Shown piece after piece: positions 34,569 through 43,868 of a stretch of 64,000 bases of DNA. Both the position numbers and the translations under genes were made by a program. The DNA lies in contig NZ_CP079107.1 of NCBI RefSeq assembly GCF_019285735.1, forward strand, positions 1,488,001 through 1,552,000. The letters run 5' to 3'. Below the pieces are notes generated by a model. That model ran no database searches. It was not told the DNA's origin and worked only from the letters and a program-made list of their open reading frames with translations. Within the stretch, counting starts at the first letter, position 1; every line of letters starts with the position of its first letter. This stretch comes from Paeniglutamicibacter sp. Y32M11. GTDB taxonomy: Bacteria > Actinomycetota > Actinomycetes > Actinomycetales > Micrococcaceae.

Positions 34569-34874
34569 GTGGAGCTAATTTTCGCCCTACTTTATGTGCT
34601 GCTCACGGTGCTGCAAGTCATGCTACTTTTACGCATAGTGCTTGATATCACTGAATCTTTTGCGCGTAGCTGGAGGCCACAGGGCATTTCCTTGGTTGCC
34701 GTTACACTGATCGCCAAGACCACGGATCCACCCATGCGGTGGTTACGCTCACGTATTAAACCGCTTGATCTCGGGGGAATTCGCCTTGATCTTGCGTTCA
34801 TCATTTTATTCTTCGCCGTCATAGTGCTCAAACTTGTTGTCAACAACTTGGGCGTAGCGGCGGCGTTGAGATAA
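34569..34874 (+). CDS. YggT-family membrane protein
   Basis: A 101-residue protein with two membrane helices (about 3-25 and 72-95) of the YggT family. Between them is the conserved region SLVAVTLIAKTTDPPMRWLRSRIKPLDLGGIRLDLAF. Function is unknown; it regularly lies between sepF and divIVA and may take part in division or membrane-protein assembly. GTG start at 34569, 21 bp after sepF, so very probably in its operon. Confidence 0.9.
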   Translation: MELIFALLYVLLTVLQVMLLLRIVLDITESFARSWRPQGISLVAVTLIAKTTDPPMRWLRSRIKPLDLGGIRLDLAFIILFFAVIVLKLVVNNLGVAAALR

Positions 34875-35091
34875 GCCTTCAAAGAGGCTAGTTTTTCGGT
34901 CGCGACAAGGGCTAAGGGCATCACTTTCCGGTAAGAAAGTCCGTTGCTTTTAGCCTTTACCCGGTCAGTCGTTATAGTGTTGTCACAATGAGCGCAGCGA
35001 CTGCACCGGGCTGCGTTCTAGTAAAACGGTAAGTGTACTCGTGCCGCACTTCAGCGGTTCGGGGAGAAGAACCAAGTATCGAGGTGACCAG

Positions 35092-35784
35092 ATGGCTCTC
35101 ACGCCAGAAGATGTAGTCAACAAACGATTTCAGCCAACGAAGTTCCGCGAAGGCTACGATCAGGATGAGGTTGACGATTTCCTAGACGAGATCGTTGTCG
35201 AGCTACGTCGTCTGACGCAGGAGAACGACGATCTGCGTCGTCGCCTGTCGGAAGCCGGCGTCAGCGAAGGCGCTCAGTCCGTTCCTGCGCCAGTAGCAGC
35301 CGCACCTGCGGCCAAGCCGGCCGAAGCCGACAAGGCCAAGGAAGCCGCCAAGGCTCCCGAGGTTAAGAAGGAAGAGACCAAAGCTCCGGAGGCCCCCAAG
35401 GCAGCCGAGCCGGCCAAGGTCGTTGCAGCGGCCCCGGTCGCAGCAGCAGCTCCGGCTACTTCCGCCGAATCCGCCGCGGGCGTTTTGGCCATGGCACAGC
35501 GCCTGCACGACGAATACGTCTCCGCAGGTGTTGAGCAGCGCGACAAGATCATTGCTGAAGCACAGGTTGAGGCCACTGGCCTTGTCACCGATGCCGAAGA
35601 GAAGAGCCGTAAGACGCTCTCCGCACTGGAACAGCAGAAAACTGTTCTGGAGCGCAAGGTTGAGCAACTGCGAGGCTTCGAGCGCGACTACCGTGCACGT
35701 CTGAAGACTTACATTGAAGGCCAGCTGCGCGACCTGGAAGCCAAGGGGTCCATGGACACCACGGAAGCCAAGGGCAACAGCTAA
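35092..35784 (+). CDS. divIVA: DivIVA/Wag31 polar growth scaffold
   Basis: A 230-residue coiled-coil protein that marks negatively curved poles and recruits the elongation machinery in Actinobacteria. The N-terminal lipid-binding domain (1-60) has LTPEDVVNKRFQPTKFREGYDQDEVDDFLDEI. An Ala/Pro/Lys/Glu-rich linker covers about 62-125, and a long C-terminal coiled coil runs from about 130 to 220. The ATG at 35092 follows GAGGTGACCAG; upstream in-frame codons to 35041 are not supported. TATAGT at 34973-34978 is a likely -10, so it seems to have its own promoter with a ~110-nt leader. Confidence 0.95.
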   Translation: MALTPEDVVNKRFQPTKFREGYDQDEVDDFLDEIVVELRRLTQENDDLRRRLSEAGVSEGAQSVPAPVAAAPAAKPAEADKAKEAAKAPEVKKEETKAPEAPKAAEPAKVVAAAPVAAAAPATSAESAAGVLAMAQRLHDEYVSAGVEQRDKIIAEAQVEATGLVTDAEEKSRKTLSALEQQKTVLERKVEQLRGFERDYRARLKTYIEGQLRDLEAKGSMDTTEAKGNS

Positions 35785-35822
35785 TCTGCTTCACCATTTG
35801 CCACACATATTGATGGCTTAAG

Positions 35823-35856
35823 ATTGTTGGCGGTCGGAACTCCGGCCGCCAACAAT
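35823..35856 (+). terminator. Hairpin between divIVA and lspA
   Basis: Arms ATTGTTGGCGG (35823-35833) and CCGCCAACAAT (35846-35856) enclose a further CGG/CCG pairing. No long T-run follows. It ends 16 bp before the lspA start, so it could be a partial terminator for divIVA or a structure limiting lspA expression. Confidence 0.55.
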
Positions 35857-35871
35857 TCGTTAAAGGACACG

Positions 35872-36474
35872 ATGGAAAACAGCTCCGTACCCCCTGCGTC
35901 TCAGGGTTCGACCACGCCGGGGTCCGGCCGGGGAAACACCCGAACCCTCATGATCGCCACCAGTGCCCTTGCCGTGCTCGGGCTGCTCTTGGACCAGATC
36001 ACCAAGCGCATCGTGGTGTCCACCATGTTTGAAGGCCAAGTCATTGACGTCTTGCCGCCGCTATTGCGTTGGTATTTCATCAAGAACTCTGGCGCAGCAT
36101 TTTCCATGGGTGAGGGATTTACCTGGGTCTTCACCATCATTCAGGCGGCGGTTTTGCTCTATGTGGCAATCATGCTGGTTCGCAAAATTCGCATCTGGCC
36201 CTGGGCGCTTGCTCTGGGCGGACTGATGGGCGGGGTGGCGGGCAACCTCACCGACAGGCTCTTCCGGGCCCCCTCCTTCGGCCACGGCCATGTGGTTGAC
36301 TTCATTGCTCTACCCAACTTCGCCATCTTCAACGTTGCGGATATGTTCATCGTTTGCTCGATGATCGGCATCTGCCTCCTGCTTCTTAGCGGCCGCGAAC
36401 TGGATGGACAAAAGAACTCAGCAAAGAACACCACCGAACCGGGCGCCGGTCCGGACATGAAGGATCAGCCGTGA
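35872..36474 (+). CDS. lspA: Lipoprotein signal peptidase LspA
   Basis: A 200-residue aspartic protease of the membrane that removes the signal peptide from prolipoproteins. Four membrane helices are visible. The catalytic motifs are GGVAGNLTDRLF and FNVADMFIV (one Asp in each), and FIKNSGAAFSMG is also conserved. The charged N- and C-termini are longer than in E. coli. ATG 35872 has AAAGGAC seven bases upstream; an in-frame codon at 35824 lies inside the hairpin region and is unlikely. Its TGA overlaps the rluD GTG (GTGA). Confidence 0.95.
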   Translation: MENSSVPPASQGSTTPGSGRGNTRTLMIATSALAVLGLLLDQITKRIVVSTMFEGQVIDVLPPLLRWYFIKNSGAAFSMGEGFTWVFTIIQAAVLLYVAIMLVRKIRIWPWALALGGLMGGVAGNLTDRLFRAPSFGHGHVVDFIALPNFAIFNVADMFIVCSMIGICLLLLSGRELDGQKNSAKNTTEPGAGPDMKDQP

Positions 36475-37409
36475 ATGCCGAACGTAACGAATCCCTGCTG
36501 GTCGAGCCCGAAGAGGCCGACCAGCGCATCGACGCTTTCCTCGTTGCGCGTTTAGGTCTTTCTCGTGTCCAGGCAGCTCTCTTGTGCACCGAAGGCAACG
36601 TGAGCGTTGCTGGCAAAGCCTTGTCCAAGTCGAAGAAAATCGTGGCCGGCACCACCGTCGATGTCTTTCTCCCGCTTCGACCGGATCCATTAGAAATCAG
36701 GGTAGAACTCGTGGAAGATCTCAAGATCATTGCCGACGATGACGATTACGTTGTCATTGACAAGCCGGTCGGCGTCGCCGCACATCCATCGCCAGGTTGG
36801 GTCGGACCCACTGTGGTTGGCGCACTGATCGCTGCCGGCTACCGGATCTCCACCTCGGGCGCTGCCGAACGTCAGGGCATCGTTCACCGCTTGGACGTGG
36901 GAACCAGCGGGTTGATGGTTGTCGCCAAGACCGAGCGCGCCTACACCGCATTGAAGCGGGCCTTCAAGGAACGTACCCCCAAGAAGATCTACCACGCAGT
37001 GGTTCAGGGACTACCAGATCCACTCGAGGGCACCATTAACGCTCCGCTGGGGCGCCACCCAGGCTACGACTGGAAGTTCGCCGTAGTGGAGGATGGTCGC
37101 CCGTCGGTGACTCACTATAAGGTCATCGAGGCCTTCGGCCGTGCCTCCCTGGTGGAGGTCACCTTGGAAACCGGGCGCACCCACCAGATTCGTGTGCACT
37201 TCGGTGCCATGCGTCACCCCTGCGCGGGGGACCAGACCTATGGGGCCGACCCGAAGCTGTCCGCAGCACTAGGGCTGACCCGCCAATGGCTCCACGCCCA
37301 GCGACTGGGCTTCTTCCATCCCGTTAACGGTGAATGGGTGGAGTACACCAGCTCGTATCCGCTGGACCTGGTCAGCTCGTTGGAGTTGTTGCGCGAGGGC
37401 AATTTCTAG
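36471..37409 (+). CDS. rluD: 23S rRNA pseudouridine synthase RluD-type
   Basis: A 312-residue RluA/RluD-family enzyme that converts uridines of 23S rRNA helix 69 into pseudouridine. An S4 RNA-binding domain covers about 15-75 (RIDAFLVARLGLSRVQAALL). The catalytic motif GIVHRLDVGTSGLMVVAKT contains the essential Asp near residue 142. TGRTHQIRVHF and LHAQRLGFFHP are also typical. It starts with GTG in GTGA, translationally coupled to lspA, a pairing seen in many Gram-positive bacteria. A hairpin terminator follows. Confidence 0.94.
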   Translation: MNAERNESLLVEPEEADQRIDAFLVARLGLSRVQAALLCTEGNVSVAGKALSKSKKIVAGTTVDVFLPLRPDPLEIRVELVEDLKIIADDDDYVVIDKPVGVAAHPSPGWVGPTVVGALIAAGYRISTSGAAERQGIVHRLDVGTSGLMVVAKTERAYTALKRAFKERTPKKIYHAVVQGLPDPLEGTINAPLGRHPGYDWKFAVVEDGRPSVTHYKVIEAFGRASLVEVTLETGRTHQIRVHFGAMRHPCAGDQTYGADPKLSAALGLTRQWLHAQRLGFFHPVNGEWVEYTSSYPLDLVSSLELLREGNF

Positions 37410-37429
37410 CCCCACCTGAACATCATTGG

Positions 37430-37457
37430 AGGCACCCACACACCCGTGTGGGTGCCT
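37430..37457 (+). terminator. Terminator hairpin after rluD
   Basis: Perfect 12-bp stem (37430-37441 and 37446-37457) with loop ACCC, followed by the weak pyrimidine tract CTTCCC. It likely ends the divIVA/lspA/rluD transcript. Confidence 0.75.
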
Positions 37458-37516
37458 CTTCCCACAACCGGTGTCGGTGGCGGGCGCAGGCGTGGAAGAG
37501 GGCCTAGACTGGATCG

Positions 37517-40500
37517 GTGGCTAGCTCTAATCGCGATGGATTCGTACACCTTCACACGCATACCGAATACTCAATGCTTGACGGTGCTGCGCGCCTGACT
37601 GAACTCTTTGAGGAGACCAACAGGCTTGGCATGACCGCCCTGGCCACCACCGACCATGGTTATCTATTCGGTGCCTTCGACTTCTGGTCCAAGGCCACAG
37701 CAGCCGGGGTCAAGCCGATCATCGGCATCGAGGCCTACGTCACCCCGGGTACCGCGCGCGATGACAAGACCCGCGTGAAGTGGCGCACCGACGAAAGCCA
37801 GAAGCGCGATGACGTCTCCGGCGGTGGTCTCTACACCCACATGACGTTGCTGAGCTACAACAACACCGGCATGAAAAACCTTTTTAAGGCCTCCTCATTG
37901 GCTTCCCTTGACTCGGTATTTGGCAAGTATCCCCGGCTCGACCGGGATCTGCTGGACACCTACCATGAGGGCATCATCGCCACCACCGGTTGTCCCTCAG
38001 GCGAGGTGCAGACGAAGCTGCGCCTCGGGCAATACAACGAGGCCAAGGCCGCCGCGGCGGAATTTCAGGACCTTTTCGGCAAGGAAAACTATTTCTGCGA
38101 GTTCATGGACCACGGGCTGGACATTGAACGTCGGGTCACGCAGGACCTCTTGCGTCTGGCCAAGGAACTAAACATCCCGCGGGTTGCCACCAACGACCTG
38201 CATTACACCCACGAGCACGACGCCAAGGCCCACGAGGCCCTGCTGGCCATCAACTCCGGTTCCACACTCGATGAGCCGACCTACGACCAGGGCGGCTCGC
38301 GCTTCGCCTTCTCGGGGTCCGGCTACTACCTCAAGAGCCCGGCCGAAATGCGCCACCTCTTCCGTGAGATGCCTGATGCTTGTGACAACACCCTGCTGAT
38401 CGCCGAACGCGCGGAGGTGTCCTTTGATACCAGTGCCAACTACATGCCTCGTTTCCCCTGCCCGGAGGGCGAGGACGAAACCAGCTGGCTGATCAAGGAA
38501 GTCGACAAGGGGATGCACTACCGCTATCCCAACGGCGTCCCGGAGGCATCGCGCAAGCAGGCGGACTTCGAACTCGACGTCATCATCAAGATGGGCTTCC
38601 CCGGCTACTTCCTGGTCGTTGCCGACTTCATCAACTGGTCCAAGGACAATGGCATTCGCGTTGGACCCGGCCGTGGTTCTGGTGCCGGTTCTATGGTTGC
38701 CTACGCCATGCGCATCACCGACCTTGACCCGCTGGTCCATGGTTTGATCTTCGAGCGTTTCTTGAACCCCGAGCGTGTTTCGATGCCCGACTTCGATGTC
38801 GACTTCGATGATAGGCGCCGCTCGGAGGTCATCAGGTACGTGACCGAAAAGTATGGCGACGAGCGCGTGTCGATGATCGTGACCTACGGGTCGATCAAAA
38901 CCAAGCAGGCGTTGAAAGACTCTTCGCGTGTGCTTGGCTACCCCTTCTCGATGGGTGAATCCCTGACGAAGGCGCTGCCACCCGCCGTAATGGCCAAGGA
39001 CATCCCACTCAATGACATTGAGGACCCCAAGTCCAAGCGGTACTCCGAGGCCGGGGACTTCCGCCAGCTAGTCGCCACCGATCCCGAGGCTGCTCGTGTT
39101 TTCGAAACCGCGAAGGGCATCGAGGGGCTCAAGCGCCAGTGGGGCGTGCACGCCGCCGGCGTGATCATGAGCTCTGATCCCATCATCGACGTCATCCCGA
39201 TCATGCGCCGCATCCAGGACGGACAGGTGATCACCCAGTTCGACTACCCGACCTGTGAAGGCCTGGGGCTGATCAAGATGGACTTCTTGGGACTGAGAAA
39301 CCTCACCATCATTTCGGACGCGCTGGAGAACATCAAGGCGAATCAGGGCGTGGAACTGGACCTCGAGCGTCTGGAGCTTGACGACGCGGGCGCCTATGAG
39401 CTGATGGCCCGTGGCGACACCCTGGGCGTCTTCCAGCTCGATGGTGGGCCCATGCGCTCGCTGCTCAAGCTCATGCGCCCGGATAACTTTGAAGACATCT
39501 CCGCTGTGCTCGCGCTCTATCGCCCGGGCCCCATGGGCGCAAACTCGCACAACAACTACGCGTTGCGCAAGAACAAACTCCAGGAAGAAACCCCGATCCA
39601 CCCCACGCTCTTGGAACCGTTGCGGGAGATCCTCGGTGGCACCTACGGCCTGATCGTGTACCAGGAGCAGGTCATGTCCATTGCGCAGAAGCTGGCCGGC
39701 TTCTCGCTGGGCCAAGCCGACATCCTGCGCCGCGCCATGGGCAAGAAGAAGAAGTCCGAGTTGGACAAGCAGTTCGCCGGCTTCTCCCAGGGCATGATCG
39801 ACAACGGGTACACCAAGGAGGCCATCAAGGCCCTCTGGGACATCCTGTTGCCCTTCTCCGACTATGCCTTCAACAAGGCGCACTCGGCCGCCTACGGGGT
39901 GATCTCCTACTGGACCGCCTACCTCAAGGCCCACTACCCGTCCGAGTACATGGCAGCACTCTTAACGTCCGTGGGTGACGATAAGGACAAGACGGCCATG
40001 TACCTGAACGAATGTCGTCACATGGGCATCACCGTTTTTGCTCCCGACGTCAACGAATCCGCGCTGAATTTCACCCCGGTCGGCAACGACATTCGCTTCG
40101 GCATGGGCGCCATCCGCAACGTCGGCGCCAACGTGGTCAACGCGTTGGTCGAGGCCCGTGTGGAAAAGGGCAACTTTGAGAACTTCGCAGATTTCCTGCA
40201 GAAGGTCCCGGCCGTGGTCTGCAACAAGCGCACCATCGAATCCCTGATCAAGTCCGGCGCCTTTGACACGATGGGCCATGCCCGACGCGCCCTGGTGGCC
40301 ATCCACGAAGAGGCCGTGGACTCGGTTATTGCCGTGAAACGTAATGAGGCGGCCAACCAATTTGACCTCTTCAGCGCCTTTGATGATCCCACCGCCGCGG
40401 CCGGCATGACGGTAGCGGTTCCGGATATGCCCGACTGGGAAAAGAAGGACAAGCTGGCCTTTGAGCGCGACATGCTCGGTCTCTACGTCTCGGACCACCC

Positions 40501-41083
40501 GCTGAAGGGTTTGGGTGGCCTGCTGGAACAAAATGCCGACATGTCTGTCACCCAGGTGCTCTCTGATGACGGACCGCAGGACGGCCACACCGTGACCGTC
40601 TGCGGGATGATCACCTCACTACAGCGCCGCATTGCCAAGAAGAGTGGCAACCCGTATGCGCGCTGTGAGATCGAGGACCTTTCCGGGTCCATCGAAACCA
40701 TGTTCTTTGGCAACGCCTACGCGCCGATTGCTAACGTGTTGGCCGAGGACCTCATCGTCGTGGTGAAGGGGCGGGTACAGAAACGTGACGACGGATCAAT
40801 CACGCTTAACGCTCAGGAACTCACGGTTCCGGAAATCAGTGAGGACGGCGAGGGAGGCCCGGTGGTCATCTCGATGGCTAACCATAAGGCGACCGAGGAA
40901 GTCATCTCCGCCCTCGGGGAGGTGCTGCGCGTTCACCAAGGCACCACCGAGGTGCGGGTGAAGCTACACAGCACCCGTGGGGTATCGCTGATGCGCCTGG
41001 GCATGGAATACCGCGTGAACCCGAACTCGGCACTCTTCGGCGACCTCAAGGTCCTGCTGGGCCCGACCTGCTTGGACGGCTAG
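37517..41083 (+). CDS. dnaE: DNA polymerase III alpha subunit DnaE1
   Basis: The 1188-residue replicative polymerase. The N-terminal PHP domain begins FVHLHTHTEYSMLDGAARL, with metal-binding His residues intact, as in actinobacterial DnaE1 where PHP gives proofreading. The polymerase palm has GPGRGSGAGSMVAYAM and PDFDVDFDD (catalytic Asp residues). KQWGVHAAGVI-like and YQEQVMSIAQKLAGFSLGQADILRRAMGKKK follow. A helix-hairpin-helix region and an OB fold (VTVCGMITSLQRRIAKKSGNPYARCEIED) complete the C-terminal part. The GTG at 37517 has no ribosome site but TAGACT lies six bases upstream, suggesting a leaderless transcript. Confidence 0.97.
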   Translation: MASSNRDGFVHLHTHTEYSMLDGAARLTELFEETNRLGMTALATTDHGYLFGAFDFWSKATAAGVKPIIGIEAYVTPGTARDDKTRVKWRTDESQKRDDVSGGGLYTHMTLLSYNNTGMKNLFKASSLASLDSVFGKYPRLDRDLLDTYHEGIIATTGCPSGEVQTKLRLGQYNEAKAAAAEFQDLFGKENYFCEFMDHGLDIERRVTQDLLRLAKELNIPRVATNDLHYTHEHDAKAHEALLAINSGSTLDEPTYDQGGSRFAFSGSGYYLKSPAEMRHLFREMPDACDNTLLIAERAEVSFDTSANYMPRFPCPEGEDETSWLIKEVDKGMHYRYPNGVPEASRKQADFELDVIIKMGFPGYFLVVADFINWSKDNGIRVGPGRGSGAGSMVAYAMRITDLDPLVHGLIFERFLNPERVSMPDFDVDFDDRRRSEVIRYVTEKYGDERVSMIVTYGSIKTKQALKDSSRVLGYPFSMGESLTKALPPAVMAKDIPLNDIEDPKSKRYSEAGDFRQLVATDPEAARVFETAKGIEGLKRQWGVHAAGVIMSSDPIIDVIPIMRRIQDGQVITQFDYPTCEGLGLIKMDFLGLRNLTIISDALENIKANQGVELDLERLELDDAGAYELMARGDTLGVFQLDGGPMRSLLKLMRPDNFEDISAVLALYRPGPMGANSHNNYALRKNKLQEETPIHPTLLEPLREILGGTYGLIVYQEQVMSIAQKLAGFSLGQADILRRAMGKKKKSELDKQFAGFSQGMIDNGYTKEAIKALWDILLPFSDYAFNKAHSAAYGVISYWTAYLKAHYPSEYMAALLTSVGDDKDKTAMYLNECRHMGITVFAPDVNESALNFTPVGNDIRFGMGAIRNVGANVVNALVEARVEKGNFENFADFLQKVPAVVCNKRTIESLIKSGAFDTMGHARRALVAIHEEAVDSVIAVKRNEAANQFDLFSAFDDPTAAAGMTVAVPDMPDWEKKDKLAFERDMLGLYVSDHPLKGLGGLLEQNADMSVTQVLSDDGPQDGHTVTVCGMITSLQRRIAKKSGNPYARCEIEDLSGSIETMFFGNAYAPIANVLAEDLIVVVKGRVQKRDDGSITLNAQELTVPEISEDGEGGPVVISMANHKATEEVISALGEVLRVHQGTTEVRVKLHSTRGVSLMRLGMEYRVNPNSALFGDLKVLLGPTCLDG

Positions 41084-41105
41084 CGGCCAATGGAGAAGCG
41101 GATCC

Positions 41106-41603
41106 TCAGTGGTCCGTAGTGGTATAGCTGGGGGCCAGTGCTGGGTAGTACTGGTCCCACTGCACGGTGGTGACGTCGCCTCCGCGCAGGTGCACGAGGG
41201 CCCGCTCCAGGTAGTACTCCCATCCCGGTCCGATCGAGCTTGGGTCCTCACCTGGACCCAGATCCTGAGTGAACCGGATGATTCCGGCGCCGGGCGTCCC
41301 GGAGATCTCCCATCCAAGGTTCCAGGATCCATACTCGCTTACCGTGGATAAGCTCAGCTCATGTGGGGCACGGCAACGCAGGATCTGCACGTCCGCCGGT
41401 GTGGCTTCGACGTCGTCTTCGACCATTGAAAAGGTCAAATCACCACCCTCGGTGGAACCGCGCAGGATCCCCACCCACCCGGCCAGACCCGGAGCGGTGG
41501 TGAAGGCCTCCCACAGCTGCTGGGGGTCATGGGTGGTGTGGCGCTCGATGGTGATTCGAACCCCGTCGGTGGTCGACTCCAGGGAGCCGTATGGTTTTAT
41601 CAT
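41106..41603 (-). CDS. SRPBCC (AHSA1-like) domain protein
   Basis: A 165-residue protein with a START/Bet v1-like fold of the SRPBCC superfamily. RITIERHTTHDPQQLWEAFTTAPGLAGWVG is the typical first strand and helix pair of AHSA1-type members. ILRCRAPHELSL and RFTQDLGPGED follow on the sheet, and the last helix is GWEYYLERALVHLRGG. Such proteins bind hydrophobic ligands; the ligand here is unknown. ATG 41603 has AAGGAG upstream; the frame extends to 41732 without a better start. It is convergent with dnaE (22 bp gap) and divergent from hisD. Confidence 0.82.
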   Translation of the reverse strand: MIKPYGSLESTTDGVRITIERHTTHDPQQLWEAFTTAPGLAGWVGILRGSTEGGDLTFSMVEDDVEATPADVQILRCRAPHELSLSTVSEYGSWNLGWEISGTPGAGIIRFTQDLGPGEDPSSIGPGWEYYLERALVHLRGGDVTTVQWDQYYPALAPSYTTTDH

Positions 41604-41753
41604 CAATACTCCTTGTGTGGTGGTGTGACGCGCATGAGGTGACTCTTTCACAACTGAGCTTTGCGCGGAAGTCACAGCGCGAATAACGAATATTAAGCCG
41701 GTCGGGTCCACGGTTTTCGCGGCCGCGACCACCTGACCCTATAAACTGATCTG

Positions 41754-43112
41754 GTGACCAGCAACGTACGCCCCCAGACCTTTTCCGCGCTCCAAGACCT
41801 TGACCTGCGAGGTACAGCCCTTGACCATGCGAGCCTCAAGGCGGTGCTGCCGCGCCCCGAGTTGAACTTCGCCACCGCCGCCGAGGCCGTGGAGTCGATC
41901 ATTGGCCGCGTGCGCACCGAGGGCTTCGCCGCCCTGTCCGAGCTGGCCGAGAAGTTCGACGGTGTCCAACAGGACTACACCCGCGTCCCTGCCGAGGCCA
42001 TGGAACGTGCCCTGGCGGAGCTTGATCCCCAGGTCCGTGCCGGCCTAGAGGAATCAATCACTCGGGCCCGTGCCTTTGCCGCGGCCCAGGTGCCTGAAGA
42101 CACGTCCGTGGAATACGGGACGGGTGCAACCGTCACCCAGCGCTGGGTAGCTGTGCGCCGGGTGGGTCTCTATGTTCCGGGCGGCCTAGCGGTATACCCG
42201 AGCTCGGTGATCATGAACGCCGTGCCTGCCCTGGCCGCCGGTGTTGGATCCCTGGCCATTGCCTCGCCCCCGCAAAAGGAATTCGGCGGACTGCCCCACC
42301 CCACGATCTTGGCCGCTGCCAAGCTCTTGGGAGTCGAGGAGGTCCACGCCATGGGTGGTGCGCAGGCCATCGCCGCACTCGCCTACGGCGTCGCCGTGCC
42401 CGGAGGCGTAGACCCGGCTCTGGCCATCGAGCCGGTTGACGTGGTCACCGGCCCCGGAAACCTCTTTGTCGCCACCGCCAAGCGCCTGGTCAAGGGCGTG
42501 GTCGGTATCGATGCGGAAGCCGGCCCCACCGAAATTGCCATCCTGGCCGACGCTACGGCGAACCCCGAGTATGTAGCAGCGGATATGATCTCGCAGGCAG
42601 AACACGACCCGAACGCGGCGGCCGTGTTGGTCACCGACTCACCCGACTTGGCCGAAGCCGTTCGGAAAGCGCTGGAGAACCAGTGCCGCACCACCAAGCA
42701 CGCAGAACGTGTTGGCCTTGCCCTGGGTGGCAAGCAGTCGGCCATCATCCTGGTATCGAACATCGACGCGGGTATTGCGGTCTGCAACGTCTACGCAGCG
42801 GAGCACCTGGAAATCCACACGGCTAACGCGCACGCGGATGCGGCAAGAATTTCCGCTGCCGGGGCCATCTTCATTGGGTCCCACGCTCCCGTATCACTTG
42901 GTGACTACTGCGCCGGATCCAACCACGTGCTGCCCACCAGCGGCACCGCGGCCTTTGCCTCGGGCTTGAACGTTAATACCTTCCTCAAAGCCATACAGGT
43001 CATCGACTATGACCGCGCGGCGTTGCAGGTGGTGGCGCCCCACGTGGTGGCGCTGGCCAACGCCGAGGATCTGCCGGCCCACGGTGATGCGGTGGCCATC
43101 CGCTTCGCCTGA
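41754..43112 (+). CDS. hisD: Histidinol dehydrogenase HisD
   Basis: A 452-residue NAD- and zinc-dependent enzyme that oxidises L-histidinol to L-histidine, the last step of histidine synthesis. Motifs include VPGGLAVYPSSVIMNAVPA, GVEEVHAMGGAQAIAALAYG and DVVTGPGNLFVATAKR. The signature from IDAEAGPTEIAILAD to SQAEHDPNAAAVLVT and AGSNHVLPTSGTAAF are also present. No other his gene is in the window. TAAACT (41742-41747) lies six bases before the GTG at 41754 and there is no ribosome site, so it is probably leaderless. Confidence 0.96.
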   Translation: MTSNVRPQTFSALQDLDLRGTALDHASLKAVLPRPELNFATAAEAVESIIGRVRTEGFAALSELAEKFDGVQQDYTRVPAEAMERALAELDPQVRAGLEESITRARAFAAAQVPEDTSVEYGTGATVTQRWVAVRRVGLYVPGGLAVYPSSVIMNAVPALAAGVGSLAIASPPQKEFGGLPHPTILAAAKLLGVEEVHAMGGAQAIAALAYGVAVPGGVDPALAIEPVDVVTGPGNLFVATAKRLVKGVVGIDAEAGPTEIAILADATANPEYVAADMISQAEHDPNAAAVLVTDSPDLAEAVRKALENQCRTTKHAERVGLALGGKQSAIILVSNIDAGIAVCNVYAAEHLEIHTANAHADAARISAAGAIFIGSHAPVSLGDYCAGSNHVLPTSGTAAFASGLNVNTFLKAIQVIDYDRAALQVVAPHVVALANAEDLPAHGDAVAIRFA

Positions 43113-43187
43113 GATTGCCCGGTGCCCCGAGATTGTCTGGCACTGTGTTAAAGACCACTGCGCATGGTAATGACCGTGTTGTGATTA

Positions 43188-43201
43188 GGCTATATGTAGC
43201 C
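43188..43201. promoter_or_regulatory. Palindrome GGCTATATGTAGCC upstream of nrdR
   Basis: An inverted repeat with 5-bp arms 56 bp before the nrdR start, overlapping AT-rich promoter-like DNA. It is not a clear match to the NrdR box. A second small palindrome ACACTTGTGT lies at about 43219-43228. Either could be an operator. Confidence 0.35.
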
Positions 43202-43256
43202 ATAAACTGATCGCGGGCACACTTGTGTCTTGAAAATGTCCCGAGGAAGGGGTGCC

Positions 43257-43745
43257 ATGTACTGTCCCTATTGCAGGCACACCGATTCGCGTGTTGTTGA
43301 CAGTCGCTTGACCGACGACGGTACCGCGATCCGCCGTCGTAGACAATGCGCAGAATGCGGACGACGGTTCAGCACCGCGGAGACCACGAGCCTGAACGTG
43401 CTTAAGCGTTCGGGGGTGGCCGAGCCATTTAGTCGCGCCAAGGTCATCAACGGAGTGCGCAAGGCGTGCCAGGGTCGCCCGGTGACCGACGATGATTTGG
43501 CCTTGCTGGCTCAGGAAGTCGAAGAAGCCGTGCGTTCCAGCGGCGCCGCGGAGATTAACGCTCGCGAGGTTGGTCTGGCGATCCTCACACCCTTGCAGCG
43601 CCTCGACGAGGTGGCATACCTGCGCTTCGCCAGTGTTTACCAAGACTTCAAATCTCTTGAGGATTTTGAGGCTGCCATTAAAAAGTTGCGGACCGAACGC
43701 GAGAACCGGCCGGTCGGCCCACAACGTCCACTGAGCGCGCGATAG
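43257..43745 (+). CDS. nrdR: Ribonucleotide reductase repressor NrdR
   Basis: A 162-residue transcriptional repressor of ribonucleotide reductase genes. An N-terminal zinc ribbon (Cys 3, 6, 31 and 34, MYCPYCRH and QCAECGRRF) is followed by an ATP-cone domain ([25 protein letters not shown]) that senses ATP and dATP. ATG 43257 follows GAGGAAGGGG and gives the invariant start MYCPYC; an in-frame codon at 43230 is not needed. No nrd gene is adjacent, so its targets lie elsewhere. A strong terminator follows. Confidence 0.96.
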   Translation: MYCPYCRHTDSRVVDSRLTDDGTAIRRRRQCAECGRRFSTAETTSLNVLKRSGVAEPFSRAKVINGVRKACQGRPVTDDDLALLAQEVEEAVRSSGAAEINAREVGLAILTPLQRLDEVAYLRFASVYQDFKSLEDFEAAIKKLRTERENRPVGPQRPLSAR

Positions 43746-43791
43746 CGGCTTAGGCCTTTGCCTCCAGCACAAACCCTGCAGAACAAACAAC

Positions 43792-43859
43792 GGCGGGTCA
43801 GCTTCCTTCTACAACTAGTTTTCGTTGTAGAAGGAAGCTGACCCGCCATTAGTTTTTTA
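43792..43859 (+). terminator. Intrinsic terminator of nrdR
   Basis: Perfect 24-bp stem (43792-43815 and 43824-43847), 8-nt loop, then TTTTTT at 43854-43859. It also separates nrdR from the convergent ppgK. Confidence 0.92.
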
Positions 43860-43868
43860 CCGGATTAA

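Noticed and set aside
43188-43201. NrdR box for autoregulation
   Set aside because: The palindrome does not match the known ACACwATATwTwGTGT-like pattern; kept only as an unknown palindrome.
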